Below, piece by piece: positions 1-7,696 of a stretch of 64,000 bases of DNA (positions are counted from its first letter, which is position 1; each line of letters starts with the position of its first letter). The DNA comes from an uncultured Collinsella sp. (GTDB lineage: Bacteria; Actinomycetota; Coriobacteriia; Coriobacteriales; Coriobacteriaceae). The translations under genes and the position numbers were made by a program. The stretch lies in the NCBI GenBank assembly GCA_900541035.1, contig UQIN01000002.1:62001-126000 (forward strand), in the 5' to 3' direction. Under the pieces are notes generated by a model, which was given only the letters and a program-made list of their open reading frames with translations, was not told the DNA's origin and made no database searches.

Positions 1-587
1 GTAAAGCACACTATGTCGAGGCCCATGGCCTGCATATCGACACGCGCCGTACCGGCAGACTGCGAGGCATCGACGATCACAAGCGCACCTGCCGCATGGG
101 CCATGGCCGCTACGCGCGCAATGTCGACCGCGTTGCCGGTCACGTTGGAGGCATGCGTCACCACCACGGCACGCGTACCCGGCGTGACCAACCGCTCGAG
201 TTCGTCGTAGTCGAGCACACCGTTTACGTCACAGCCCGCATGCTCAACGGTCACACCCCGCTCCGCTGCCAGGCGGTTGAGCGGACGCAGCACGGAGTTA
301 TGCTCGAGCACCGTCGTGACCACGCGATCACCGGGACGTACCACGCCGTTGATGGCGGTGTTGAGCGCCGCCGTGGAGTTGGGCGTAAAGCACACATGGT
401 CCGCCCTCGGGCAACCCAAAAGGCGTGCGAGCTTGGCACGGCAAACGTGAATCGTACGAGCGGCATCGAGGGCACCCGACGTAGCGCCGCGCCCGGCATT
501 GCCGAGCGAGCGCATCGCCTGCGTCACGGCATCGATGACCGTCTGCGGCTTGTGCATGGTCGTCGCCGCGTTATCCAGGTAGATCAT
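1..587 (-). CDS. Class V aminotransferase / cysteine desulfurase-like protein (3' part outside window)
   Basis: This is the N-terminal 195 or so residues of a PLP-dependent class V aminotransferase; the gene runs off the left edge, so the catalytic cysteine region cannot be seen. It begins MIYLDNAATTMHKP, the usual start of NifS/IscS/selenocysteine-lyase-like proteins, followed by a GNAGRG segment, the THASNVTGN segment and the VDASQSAG segment where the cofactor is held. The ATG at 587 follows GGGAGG and overlaps the stop of the DUF3343 gene by 4 bases (ATGA), so the two are probably translationally coupled. Next to DUF3343, yedF and selD, a role in moving sulfur or selenium from an amino acid is likely. 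Whether it prefers cysteine or selenocysteine cannot be told. Confidence 0.85.
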   Translation of the reverse strand, partial: MIYLDNAATTMHKPQTVIDAVTQAMRSLGNAGRGATSGALDAARTIHVCRAKLARLLGCPRADHVCFTPNSTAALNTAINGVVRPGDRVVTTVLEHNSVLRPLNRLAAERGVTVEHAGCDVNGVLDYDELERLVTPGTRAVVVTHASNVTGNAVDIARVAAMAHAAGALVIVDASQSAGTARVDMQAMGLDIVCF

Positions 588-835
588 CGCACGACCTCCC
601 ACATATCAATCACGGTATAGCCCTCGGTAGGAACGCCCGCCGCGGCGAGTTCACCGCGCAGCAACTCCTCATCGGCAGGCAACGCCTTCCACGCCAAGCC
701 ACAGCCGGCAGCGACCTCCCCGGGCACGGGAATCGTGCGCCCGGGTAGGCCGCGCTCGATGCACAGGGACTCGCAGCCCATGGCGGCCGCCGTGGTGGGA
801 AACGTGATGACAAGCGCCGGGCGCTTCTCCCTCAT
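584..835 (-). CDS. DUF3343 family putative Se/S carrier protein
   Basis: This is a small protein of 83 residues. It starts MREKRPALVITFPTTAAAM and has a central CGLAWK segment, matching DUF3343 proteins, which resemble the selenium/sulfur-carrier group found beside selD, yedF and class V aminotransferases. The start at 835 is preferred over the upstream alternative at 850 because GGAG sits 5 bases before it. The gene overlaps the aminotransferase start by 4 bases and begins 20 bases after yedF, so it belongs to the same transcript. The single conserved cysteine (CGLA) is the probable carrier residue. No function has been shown for this family that I can cite, so the carrier role is inferred from genomic association. 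Confidence 0.75.
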   Translation of the reverse strand: MREKRPALVITFPTTAAAMGCESLCIERGLPGRTIPVPGEVAAGCGLAWKALPADEELLRGELAAAGVPTEGYTVIDMWEVVR

Positions 836-854
836 GGCAACTCCAACCAATACG

Positions 855-1481
855 CTACGGGCGCACGACGCGTACGGCCTGCTCCATCTTCTCCACGATC
901 ACATACATGTTGGTGACCTCGCCCACCGCAAGCTGGTCCTTAATGCCAAAGTGGTCCAGGCAGGTACCGCAGGTGAGAATCTCGACACCCTGCTCCGCCA
1001 GCCCCTTCAGGTCATCGAGCACCGGAGAGCCCTCTACGGTGAGCTTGGCGCCGCCGTTGTAGAACAGCATGGTCGCGGGCAGCTCCTCCTGCTGCGTCAC
1101 GGCAAAGATAAAGGCCTTCATGAGCTTGTGGCCCAGCTCGTCGTCGCCGCGGCCCATGCAGTCGGTGTAGACGGAAATGACGAGTTTACCCTTGCCGGCG
1201 CTGGCGTCGCAGAAAGCGGCACCATCCTGCTCGGGATCGGCCACGGCAACGGCGCCAGAGGTCGCCACGGTCACGTGCCACTCGGCGTCAGAAACCTTCT
1301 CGACCGAGGCCGTACAGCCCTTCTCCTGCGCCATCTTGGAGATGTTCTTGACGGCGGTCTCGTTGTCGACCGAGGTCACGACGGCACCCTCGCCTTCAAG
1401 CTGCTTCAGGGCTTTGAGCGTCTTGACGACGGGCAGCGGGCAGGCATCGCCCATGGCATTGACTTCAATCTTGGTAGACAT
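855..1481 (-). CDS. yedF: Sulfurtransferase-like selenium metabolism protein YedF
   Basis: This protein of 208 residues has two parts. An N-terminal TusA/SirA-like domain carries the MGDACPLPVVKT motif with the CPxP cysteine near residue 12. A C-terminal DsrE-like domain has ISVYTDCMGRGDDELG and the CGTCLDHFG motif. This fusion is the YedF form that regularly accompanies selD. The start at 1481 is chosen because a TusA domain begins there (MSTKIEVNAMGDACPLP); an upstream ATG at 1520 would add 13 residues unlike the family. It lies 57 bases after selD and upstream of DUF3343 in the same direction. The family is thought to handle reduced sulfur or selenium, but its exact reaction is not established. 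Confidence 0.88.
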   Translation of the reverse strand: MSTKIEVNAMGDACPLPVVKTLKALKQLEGEGAVVTSVDNETAVKNISKMAQEKGCTASVEKVSDAEWHVTVATSGAVAVADPEQDGAAFCDASAGKGKLVISVYTDCMGRGDDELGHKLMKAFIFAVTQQEELPATMLFYNGGAKLTVEGSPVLDDLKGLAEQGVEILTCGTCLDHFGIKDQLAVGEVTNMYVIVEKMEQAVRVVRP

Positions 1482-1538
1482 AGTTTTTCCTTTCGAATAA
1501 ATCGTTTTAGAACGGTACATAGCTCAATAAACGTGTCG

Positions 1539-2588
1539 TTAACGGACAACGCGGACGGCAGGACCGCCCGGCTCCGCCTCGCACACGCGCCCGACAACGG
1601 CCGCGATGCGCCCCTCGGCATCCAGGCGACGCGCAAGCTCGTCCACATCCCTCGCGGGCGCCGCAATAAGCAAACCACCCGAAGTCTGCGGATCGTACAG
1701 CGCATCCAGTATGCCCGGCTCCAGGTCCTCGTCGGCAGCCACGCGCGGGCCAAAGAAGTCCTGGTTGCGGTAGGAGCCCGCGGGGATAATGCCCAGACGC
1801 GCCATGTCGAGCACCTGGTCAAAGAGCGGCACCGCCCCCGACGCAAGCTCAACCTGCACGCCCGAGCCCTCGGCCATCTCGCACGCGTGCCCGATCAGAC
1901 CAAAGCCCGTAATGTCAGTACAGCCGTGAAGCTCGAGTCCCTCGGTCAGACGAATCGGGGCCTCGTTGAGGGTACGCATCGAGTCAAACACGGCTGCGGC
2001 CTCGTCCTGCTCGATGAGCTCGCCCTTAATGGCCGTGGTGATGATGCCTGAGCCGATCGCCTTGGTCAGCAGCAGGACATCGCCCACGCGCGCGCCGCTG
2101 TTGGCGAGCATGTGGTCGAGCGCGACAAAGCCGCTCACGGACAGGCCGTACTTGGGCTCGTCGTCGTTGATGGTGTGGCCGCCCGCGATGGAGCAACCCG
2201 CCTCGACGCACTTGTCGGCACCGCCTGCCAAAATCTGCCCGGCAACCTCAACGCCCAGGCAACTGGGTATGCAGAGCAGGTTCATGGCATGGCTCGGCCG
2301 CCCGCCCATGGCGTAGATGTCCGACAGCGAGTTGGCCGCGGCGATCTGGCCAAACAGAAACGGGTCGTCGACCATCGGTGGGAAGAAGTCGACGGACTGA
2401 ACGAGGCCCAAGTTATCGCCAACACGGAAGACGCTCGCATCGTCGGAGGTATCGAACCCTACGAGCAAGTTGTCGTTATGCACATTGGGTAAATCGCCCA
2501 GGACCTGGGCGAGGGCTCCAGGAGCCAACTTAGCGGCTCAACCGCTCGCAGCAGTCATGGACGTGAGCTTAATAACATCGTCAGCCAT
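1539..2588 (-). CDS. selD: Selenide, water dikinase SelD, itself a selenoprotein (in-frame UGA at codon 17)
   Basis: SelD makes selenophosphate from selenide and ATP, the selenium donor for selenocysteine. The frame is open from ATG 2588 (AGGAGGT just before) to 1539 except for one TGA at 2538-2540. Reading it as selenocysteine gives SMTAASGUAAKLAPGALAQ, so U17 and K20 fall exactly where E. coli SelD has its catalytic Cys17 and Lys20. The full length is 349 residues, normal for the family; a start after the UGA would delete the active-site loop. The rest has the ATP-binding features of SelD (FDTSDDASVF, VDFFPPMVDDPF, AGGHTINDDEPKYG, TDITGFGLIGHA). A hairpin suitable as a bacterial SECIS lies at 2494-2512. 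Automated annotation would probably start this gene at 2528. Confidence 0.93.
2494..2512 (-). promoter_or_regulatory. SECIS-like hairpin of selD
   Basis: On the coding strand TCGCCCAG-GTC-CTGGGCGA forms a perfect 8-bp stem with a 3-base loop whose first two bases are G and U. The loop begins 34 bases after the UGA codon at 2540-2538. Bacterial SECIS elements lie inside the coding region about 16-37 bases past the UGA with a guanine at the start of the loop, so size, distance and loop all fit. A second possible stem, GGCT/AGCC, lies closer to the UGA. SelB binding is inferred, not shown. Confidence 0.7.
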
Positions 2589-2671
2589 CGATACCTCCTC
2601 TCATAGGTCAATCAGTTCCTCCCAGTATACGCATGGCGGCGCCGAGAGCGGACGGCGAATGACACCGCCCC

Positions 2672-3436
2672 TTACATGAGCGCCTGGGCTCGAATGGCCG
2701 CGCCGATCGCTCCGGCAAAGCGAGCCTGGGGCGAGGTGGTCACCGGCGACCCCAGTAGCTCGCCCAACCGCTCCACCACGAAGGCGTTCTCGCACAGGCC
2801 GCCGGTCAGGTAGTACGGGGCGCCCGCTGCCTGCCCGGCCATAGTGGCCACACGCGACACGACACTCTCAATCACACCGCGGGCGATGTTCTCGCGCGGC
2901 TCACCGCGACCAATCAGGCTGATAACCTCGCTTTCGGCAAACACCGTGCACATGCTGCTGATCTTGGTGGGCTCGCCGGAACGCGCCAGATCGGCCATCT
3001 GCTGCTGGGAAATACCCAGACGGTCGGCCATGATTTCCAAAAAACGGCCTGTGCCGGCAGCGCACTTGTCGTTCATGGCAAATTTGGCCACGCGGCCGCC
3101 TTTAAGCTGGATGACCTTGGTGTCCTGGCCGCCCACGTCAATCACGGTCCCGTGATCGCCAAACAGGCGCACGGCACCGGTGCCGTGGCAGGTGATCTCG
3201 GTCACGACCTTGTGCGCATAGGGCACGGCGACACGACCGTAGCCGGTCGCGATCACGCGCACATCGTCGGCTGCCACGTCATAGCCGGCCGCTGCCAGCG
3301 CCTCGCGCAGCCGCTCGGAAGCATCGACCGAGGAGAACCCGGTTGGCTGCACGCACGTCCACGCCACCGAACCCTCCCCGTCGACCACAGCAGCCTTAGC
3401 CGCCGTAGACCCGATATCGATCCCGATCCCTATCAT
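2672..3436 (-). CDS. Acyl-CoA dehydratase activase / double-cubane reductase activator (BadF/BcrD/HgdC ATPase family)
   Basis: This 254-residue ASKHA-fold ATPase activates HgdB-like or double-cubane proteins by ATP-driven transfer of a low-potential electron. It begins MIGIGIDIGSTAAKAAV (phosphate-1 loop), has IDVGGQDTKVI (phosphate-2), and carries the two cysteines that bridge a [4Fe-4S] cluster across a homodimer in this family, in NDKCAAGTGRF and SSMCTVFAESE. The C-terminal LTGGLCEN and GAIGAA segments close the nucleotide site. The start at 3436 has GGGAGA upstream. It follows two HgdB-like genes in the same direction, the usual pairing, as with yjiM-yjiL of E. coli. selD is 83 bases downstream. 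Its in vivo partner is inferred from the neighbours. Confidence 0.88.
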   Translation of the reverse strand: MIGIGIDIGSTAAKAAVVDGEGSVAWTCVQPTGFSSVDASERLREALAAAGYDVAADDVRVIATGYGRVAVPYAHKVVTEITCHGTGAVRLFGDHGTVIDVGGQDTKVIQLKGGRVAKFAMNDKCAAGTGRFLEIMADRLGISQQQMADLARSGEPTKISSMCTVFAESEVISLIGRGEPRENIARGVIESVVSRVATMAGQAAGAPYYLTGGLCENAFVVERLGELLGSPVTTSPQARFAGAIGAAIRAQALM

Positions 3437-3495
3437 GGCTCTCTCCCAATCTAAACATCAAAGACAGCTGCGCGTTCAGGCGCCTTAGCTCTAGG

Positions 3496-3590
3496 TTTCT
3501 CAGGTGCCGGAGATTGCCCCGAAAGAGGAGCGCAGCGTACTTTGGGTACGCAAGCGACGGTTTGAGGAGCAAAATCCGGTGCCTGAGGAA
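3496..3590. repeat. Structured intergenic element, core GAAAGAGGAG family, copy 1
   Basis: The arms CTCAGGTGCCGG (3499-3510) and CCGGTGCCTGAG (3576-3587) pair over 12 positions with two G-T pairs. Between them lie GAAAGAGGAG, a hairpin GCGTAC-TTTGG-GTACGC, then CGACG and TTTGAGG. It fills the gap between paralog 1 and the activase gene. Copy 2 at 4794-4893 shares the core and has compensating changes in the arms. Two further copies lie at 20315-20412 and 23409-23507. Confidence 0.75.
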
Positions 3591-3591
3591 G

Positions 3592-4755
3592 CTACAGGGT
3601 TTCGATGAAGGCGGCGATGCGCGTCTCGATCTGGCCTATGTCGCCGTCGCTGTAGTCGGTCTCGATCTTCATATACGGAATGCCCGCGCCCTCGACTGCC
3701 TCCTGCATGCGCGCACTCTCCACGTTAAAGGTGTGGCACGCCTGGAGCACGTTTTCGACCACACCATCGACGTGATACTTCTCGCACATGGCCAGGGTGT
3801 TGTCCATACGGCCGTCGTTGGGCGTCATGACCGAGCAGTTGATATCCAGGTAGCGGTCGGCGATGGCGCGCAGGATGTCGGGAGCCTCCGGGTCGATCAT
3901 CATGGCCGCCGTGCGCTCGCCCGAGCAGTCGTCCATACACACGACCACACCGCCGTTGAACTCGATGGTGCGACCGATCTTGTTGATCACACCGCCCACC
4001 GGGCAACCGGTGATCAGAATGCGCTTGGCATCCGCCGCAACCGGGCGCTCGCCCGCGTCGTAGGCCTCGCGCAGCTTGGCGACCTTTTGCTCCAGCTGCT
4101 GCGTATAGGCCTCGATATCAAAGCTGAACGTACCAGCAAACATGGTGCTCATCAGGTCGACGCCGCTCATGGCCGCCGGCTGGTTGGCCTGCAGCGCAAA
4201 CATCTCGAGCTGGGCCGCACGCAAGCGGTTGCGACGACGGACGGCAGCGCGCAGGTCGTCATCGGTGATCGTAATACCGTAGAAGTTCTCGAGCTCCTCC
4301 TTGAGCAGGCGGCACTCCTCGTACCAGCCCTCGCGCTCGTAGGCGCGATCGCGGCTCTGCGGCAGGTGCAGAATGTGCGTGCGCTTGAGCTCGTTGAGTA
4401 GCTCGTACATCTTCTTCTTGCCGTCGCAGGTGGTCTCGCCGATGATCATGTCGCTAAAGTACGTAAACGGGCACTTTTGCGAGTAGGCAAAGCCATAGGT
4501 CGACTTGATGAGCGGGCAGAGATTTGCCGGCAGCACCTTCTCGGCCTCGGGAATCACCTCATCGGACGTACCGCACAGAGCCACGCTCGAGGCGCCCGCG
4601 GCATCGATAATCTCGAGCGGCGTGTAGCTGCACAGAAAACCGATCAGGCGATTACCGGCCTGCTTGTAATCCTTGACGCGAATAAACGCCGCCTTGCGCT
4701 GCTCGTTGAACTCCTCAAACGTGGACGGCAACGGCTGCTCAATATATTCCGGCAT
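3592..4755 (-). CDS. Double-cubane-cluster anaerobic reductase (HgdB/YjiM-like), paralog 1
   Basis: This protein of 387 residues belongs to the 2-hydroxyacyl-CoA dehydratase B/D family, in the branch that includes E. coli YjiM and the double-cubane-cluster protein. Cysteines are conserved in FLCSYTPLE (about 42), NLCPLIKS (80), SQKCPFTYF (95), ETTCDGKKK (110), MDDCSGERT and INCSVMTPND. The start at 4755 has AAGGAG 5 bases upstream; the frame stays open further upstream but that part is low-quality and lacks homology. It is about 155 bases after its paralog and 155 before the activase, with a conserved hairpin element in each gap. The family reduces inert small molecules or dehydrates acyl-CoAs; the substrate here is unknown. 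Confidence 0.85.
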   Translation of the reverse strand: MPEYIEQPLPSTFEEFNEQRKAAFIRVKDYKQAGNRLIGFLCSYTPLEIIDAAGASSVALCGTSDEVIPEAEKVLPANLCPLIKSTYGFAYSQKCPFTYFSDMIIGETTCDGKKKMYELLNELKRTHILHLPQSRDRAYEREGWYEECRLLKEELENFYGITITDDDLRAAVRRRNRLRAAQLEMFALQANQPAAMSGVDLMSTMFAGTFSFDIEAYTQQLEQKVAKLREAYDAGERPVAADAKRILITGCPVGGVINKIGRTIEFNGGVVVCMDDCSGERTAAMMIDPEAPDILRAIADRYLDINCSVMTPNDGRMDNTLAMCEKYHVDGVVENVLQACHTFNVESARMQEAVEGAGIPYMKIETDYSDGDIGQIETRIAAFIETL

Positions 4756-4793
4756 ATAGCTCCTTAACAAACCTTTTAACCAACCAAGGAAAC

Positions 4794-4893
4794 GGCTTTC
4801 CCAGGTGCCCGAGGTTGCCGTGAAAGAGAAGCGCCGCGTACTTTGGTACGCAAGCGACGGTTTGAACGGCAAGACCGGGTGCCTGGGGAAGCC
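4794..4893. repeat. Structured intergenic element, core GAAAGAGGAG family, copy 2
   Basis: This element sits between the two reductase paralogs. The arms GGCTTTCCCAGGTGCCCG and CGGGTGCCTGGGGAAGCC pair nearly throughout. The core is GAAAGAGAAG, hairpin GCGTAC-TTTG-GTACGC, then CGACG and TTTGA. Compared with copy 1, the outer pair T-A becomes C-G (CTCAGG/CCTGAG to CCCAGG/CCTGGG), a compensating change that keeps the stem. Confidence 0.75.
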
Positions 4894-4909
4894 GCCGAGA
4901 CGGATAGCT

Positions 4910-6193
4910 CTAAATGGTTTCCAAGAAAGCCTCGATCCTGGTTTGCAGCTGACCTGCGTCCTCGCCGGCGTAGTCGGTCGTGATGTGCATAAACGGAATG
5001 CCGGCCTCCTCGGCGGCCTTCTCCACGGCAAACGACTCCATCTCGTAGAGCGTGCAGAACTGCAGAGCCACGTCGACGATGCCGTCGGCATGCAGGTCCT
5101 TGGCCATCTGGACAATGTCCTTCATACGCTGGTCGTTGGGCGTAAAGACGGCGCAGTTGATCCTAAAGTAGCGCTCGGCGATGGCATCGAGCATCTCGTC
5201 GACCGTCTCGCCGGACTCGTCGACCAGGTCCTTGTAGTAGCGCGAGCCCGTGCAGGACTCCTCGCCTACCACAACGCCGCCGGCCTTCTCGATAAGGTTG
5301 AACAGCTTCCAGTTGGGCACGGCCATGGGCGTACCGGTGTACAGGATGCGCTTGGTCCCCTTGGGTGCCACGCCCTCGCCGGCCTCGACACGCTGCTCGC
5401 ACTCAGCCGCCATATCGTTGATGGCTCCGGTCAGACGCGGTGTGTCGTCCATAAAGGCGGCCTGAACGGTCAGCAGGCTGTCGAGACCGCTGATGGGCGC
5501 AGGGTCGGCAGCGCGGGTCGCAGCGAGGCGCTGCAGGGCGCGGCGCTTCTCATTGACGGCGTGGATGGCAGCCTTCAGGCCCTCGGGCGTAATCTTGACG
5601 CCGCACTCGTCCTCGATCTTGGCGGCGAGCTTCTTGACCTCGGCCTTCCAGGTCACGAGCGTCGACTCGTCGTGCACGTTGGGAATATCCATGACGTACA
5701 TGTTCTTTTGCGTGGCAAAGAACTCGTAGGCTTTCTTCTTACCGTCGCAGGTGTTCTCGCCTACCACCAGGTCACTCGACTCAATGTAGGGGCAGACCTC
5801 GCCCAGCTTAAAGCCGGCAAAGCTCTTGATAAGCGGGCAGGTGTTGCGCGGCAGGTGCTCCTCGACCTTATCGGTTGCCCAATCGGCACCCGAGCACAGG
5901 CCCACGGGAATGCCGTCACAGGCAAGCACGATCTCCTCGGGCACGTACACGCAGAACGAGCCGACGATCTTGGTGGCCTCGCCGGCCTCCTTCTTGTCGA
6001 GCATCTCCTTAATACGGCCGCTGTGGATGTTGGTGGCGACAAAATCCAGGTAGGACGTGGACTTGGGGCGATTGTTCTGCGTCAGGAACATATCGCCGTA
6101 CATCTGGCCCACGGCGCCCAGCAGCATGTCGTGGTCGGCAAGATTCATGCCGAGGCTCTCCCACATCGGATGGAAATCGAATTCTTCAGCCAT
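4910..6193 (-). CDS. Double-cubane-cluster anaerobic reductase (HgdB/YjiM-like), paralog 2
   Basis: This protein of 427 residues is a paralog of the gene at 3592-4755, with about 40 extra N-terminal residues. It keeps the same cysteine set: SFCVYVPEE (81), C92, C100, NTCPLIKS (119), EVCPYIES (134), ENTCDGKKK (149), EESCTGSRYY and INCAVFTPND. It is the first gene of the run reductase-reductase-activase-selD-yedF, and a long structured leader lies in front of it. The start at 6193 follows GAGAGGGG at a fair distance. Having two complete paralogs with all cysteines could mean a heterodimer, as in true dehydratases (HgdA/HgdB), or two homodimeric reductases. The sequence alone does not decide this. 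Confidence 0.85.
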   Translation of the reverse strand: MAEEFDFHPMWESLGMNLADHDMLLGAVGQMYGDMFLTQNNRPKSTSYLDFVATNIHSGRIKEMLDKKEAGEATKIVGSFCVYVPEEIVLACDGIPVGLCSGADWATDKVEEHLPRNTCPLIKSFAGFKLGEVCPYIESSDLVVGENTCDGKKKAYEFFATQKNMYVMDIPNVHDESTLVTWKAEVKKLAAKIEDECGVKITPEGLKAAIHAVNEKRRALQRLAATRAADPAPISGLDSLLTVQAAFMDDTPRLTGAINDMAAECEQRVEAGEGVAPKGTKRILYTGTPMAVPNWKLFNLIEKAGGVVVGEESCTGSRYYKDLVDESGETVDEMLDAIAERYFRINCAVFTPNDQRMKDIVQMAKDLHADGIVDVALQFCTLYEMESFAVEKAAEEAGIPFMHITTDYAGEDAGQLQTRIEAFLETI

Positions 6194-6530
6194 GACGGTT
6201 CCCCTCTCGAACCAAATACGGATAACTACGGTATTGCTGCACGGTGGGTGGCGAAAACCCAGCCGTGCTCAAACCCGGAATTTTGGGGAACCTGCTTTGC
6301 AGCTGATTATTTAGCTGTGCGTCGTCTCTCCCGGAGCCGTGAACATACCTGCTCATATGCGGCTCCGAGCCATATACAGGGCGCGCACGGCAACGCGACG
6401 CGAATATGTCTTATGCGGCATCGGCGCGCCCTCCTTTTCTCGTCGAAGGTAACTATATCAACGGTTGTCGTCCAGACGAACACCGCCGACATTCGTACGA
6501 CAGCGTCGTGTACCGTCGTTTAATAAATAA

Positions 6531-6546
6531 TTATCTTGATTGATAA
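6531..6546. promoter_or_regulatory. Palindromic operator candidate TTATC-N6-GATAA
   Basis: TTATCTTGATTGATAA is an inverted repeat in the AT-rich region upstream of the reductase operon. It contains TTGAT half-site sequence reminiscent of FNR/CRP-type sites, though the spacing differs from the FNR consensus. It would place a redox-responsive regulator near the -35 region. Confidence 0.3.
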
Positions 6547-6584
6547 GAGTTTGTCATCCCCCATTCGGCAAACAGCAAGACAAA

Positions 6585-6611
6585 GCCGCCGGGGCTTATA
6601 TCCCCGACGGC
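6585..6611 (-). terminator. Terminator after modC
   Basis: On the minus strand GCCGTCGGGG-loop-CCCCGGCGGC is followed by TTTGTCTT. It lies 11 bases after the modC stop and ends the molybdate operon before the reductase leader. Confidence 0.7.
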
Positions 6612-6622
6612 ATTACCCGGCG

Positions 6623-7693
6623 CTACCGACAAACCAAATGAATCTTATTCGCATCGAAGTGCATGCGCAGCGTCTCGCCTGCTTGCGGCAGCTCGTCGAC
6701 AGCTACGTTCACCTTGTTGACCTTCCACTGCAGACGCGTGGGCGCATCAGCACGCGGCACGTCTAACAGCACCAGCCGCTCAAAGCGCGAATCGCTCACT
6801 CGGGCCACATGCAGGTCGTAGCTGTTACGACCCCGCTCAGCACGGTTGTCCACATGGAAGTAGCTTGCGCGAATGCCCAGGTATGCCACGTCATCGGGAA
6901 CCTCGCGGCCCACGTTGAAGGTCATGCCCCAGTCGAGGGCCTCAACTTCTTCGTCGCCGATCTTGCGCGCCCGGCTTGTGTTCTTGCAGCCCGTCAGGCG
7001 CAGCGCCGCCAGCGTCTGCGGGCGGCGAACCACGTCCTCGACGGAGCCGATCTCCTCCACATGCCCGTCGTGCATCACGCAGATTCGCTGGCACAGGCGG
7101 CACGCTTCGTCGATGTCGTGGCTCACGTAGAGTACGGTGCGGTTGCACACATCGAACAGGTCGAGCATGTTCTGCTCGAGGGCGCTCTTAAGATAGAAAT
7201 CGAGTGCGCTCATGGGCTCGTCGAACATAAAAATGCCCGGATGCGCCGCCACCATGCGGGCAAGCGCCACGCGCTGCTGCTGCCCGCCTGAGAGTCGTGC
7301 GGGATAGCGGTCGACAAAATCGGCCAGACCGAAAATGCTCAGATAGCGCTCGGCGAGCTTTTTGCGCGCGGCGGCGTCACCCGCGTCCTTTACACCGGCG
7401 CATACGTTATCGGCCACTGTCATGTTAGGAAACAGCTGATAGTTTTGGAACAGCAGAGCGCATTTGCGCGCCTGGGGCGACAGGTTGATGCCCGCCGCCG
7501 AGTCAAAAAAGGTCACGCCGTTGACGACAATCTTGCCCTCGTCGGGCGTCTCCACACCGGCGATGCAGCGCAGCGTACAGCTCTTGCCGCAACCCGAGGC
7601 GCCCAGCAGGGCCACGCGCTCCTCGCCGGCCTCAAGCTGCATGTCGAGCACAAACCCGGGATAACGTTTCTTAATATCCAAAACGAGCGACAT
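6623..7693 (-). CDS. modC: Molybdate ABC transporter ATP-binding protein ModC
   Basis: This ABC ATPase of 356 residues would power molybdate import. The Walker A motif is GASGCGKS (31-38), the Q-loop is in LLFQNYQLFP, the signature is LSGGQQQR, Walker B is IFMFDEP, and the H-loop is VSHD. A C-terminal domain of about 120 residues follows, in the position of the regulatory TOBE/MOP region of ModC, although it is not a clear match by eye. The start lies 3 bases after the modB stop, so the two are coupled. A terminator follows at 6585. With modA and modB upstream and mogA and moeA further up, molybdate is the likely substrate; tungstate cannot be excluded. Confidence 0.85.
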   Translation of the reverse strand: MSLVLDIKKRYPGFVLDMQLEAGEERVALLGASGCGKSCTLRCIAGVETPDEGKIVVNGVTFFDSAAGINLSPQARKCALLFQNYQLFPNMTVADNVCAGVKDAGDAAARKKLAERYLSIFGLADFVDRYPARLSGGQQQRVALARMVAAHPGIFMFDEPMSALDFYLKSALEQNMLDLFDVCNRTVLYVSHDIDEACRLCQRICVMHDGHVEEIGSVEDVVRRPQTLAALRLTGCKNTSRARKIGDEEVEALDWGMTFNVGREVPDDVAYLGIRASYFHVDNRAERGRNSYDLHVARVSDSRFERLVLLDVPRADAPTRLQWKVNKVNVAVDELPQAGETLRMHFDANKIHLVCR

Positions 7694-7696
7694 AGC

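Larger units (their letters stand above)
6194..6622 (-). promoter_or_regulatory. Long structured leader/promoter region of the reductase-selD gene run
   Basis: About 330 bases separate an AT-rich promoter-like stretch (6515-6560) from the start codon at 6193, and no convincing gene lies in between. On the minus strand two tandem hairpins are visible: an 8-bp outer stem GGGCGCGC/GCGCGCCC (6379-6431) and GGAGCCG/CGGCTCC (6333-6366), both with GCCGCATA at or near the stem. The palindrome TTATCTTGATTGATAA at 6531-6546 looks like an operator next to the promoter. I could not match the leader to a known riboswitch class. Confidence 0.4.

Noticed and set aside
6307..6492. Minus-strand frame of 61 codons inside the reductase leader
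   Set aside because: Arg-rich, no ribosome site, and its sequence coincides with the hairpins of the leader.
4805..6523. Plus-strand frame of 572 codons opposite reductase paralog 2
   Set aside because: Antisense shadow; the minus-strand gene has full family motifs.
6194..6540. Glycine, cobalamin or molybdenum cofactor riboswitch in the reductase leader
   Set aside because: GGAGAGA is present, but the partner motifs of the glycine aptamer are missing, and I could not align the other classes.
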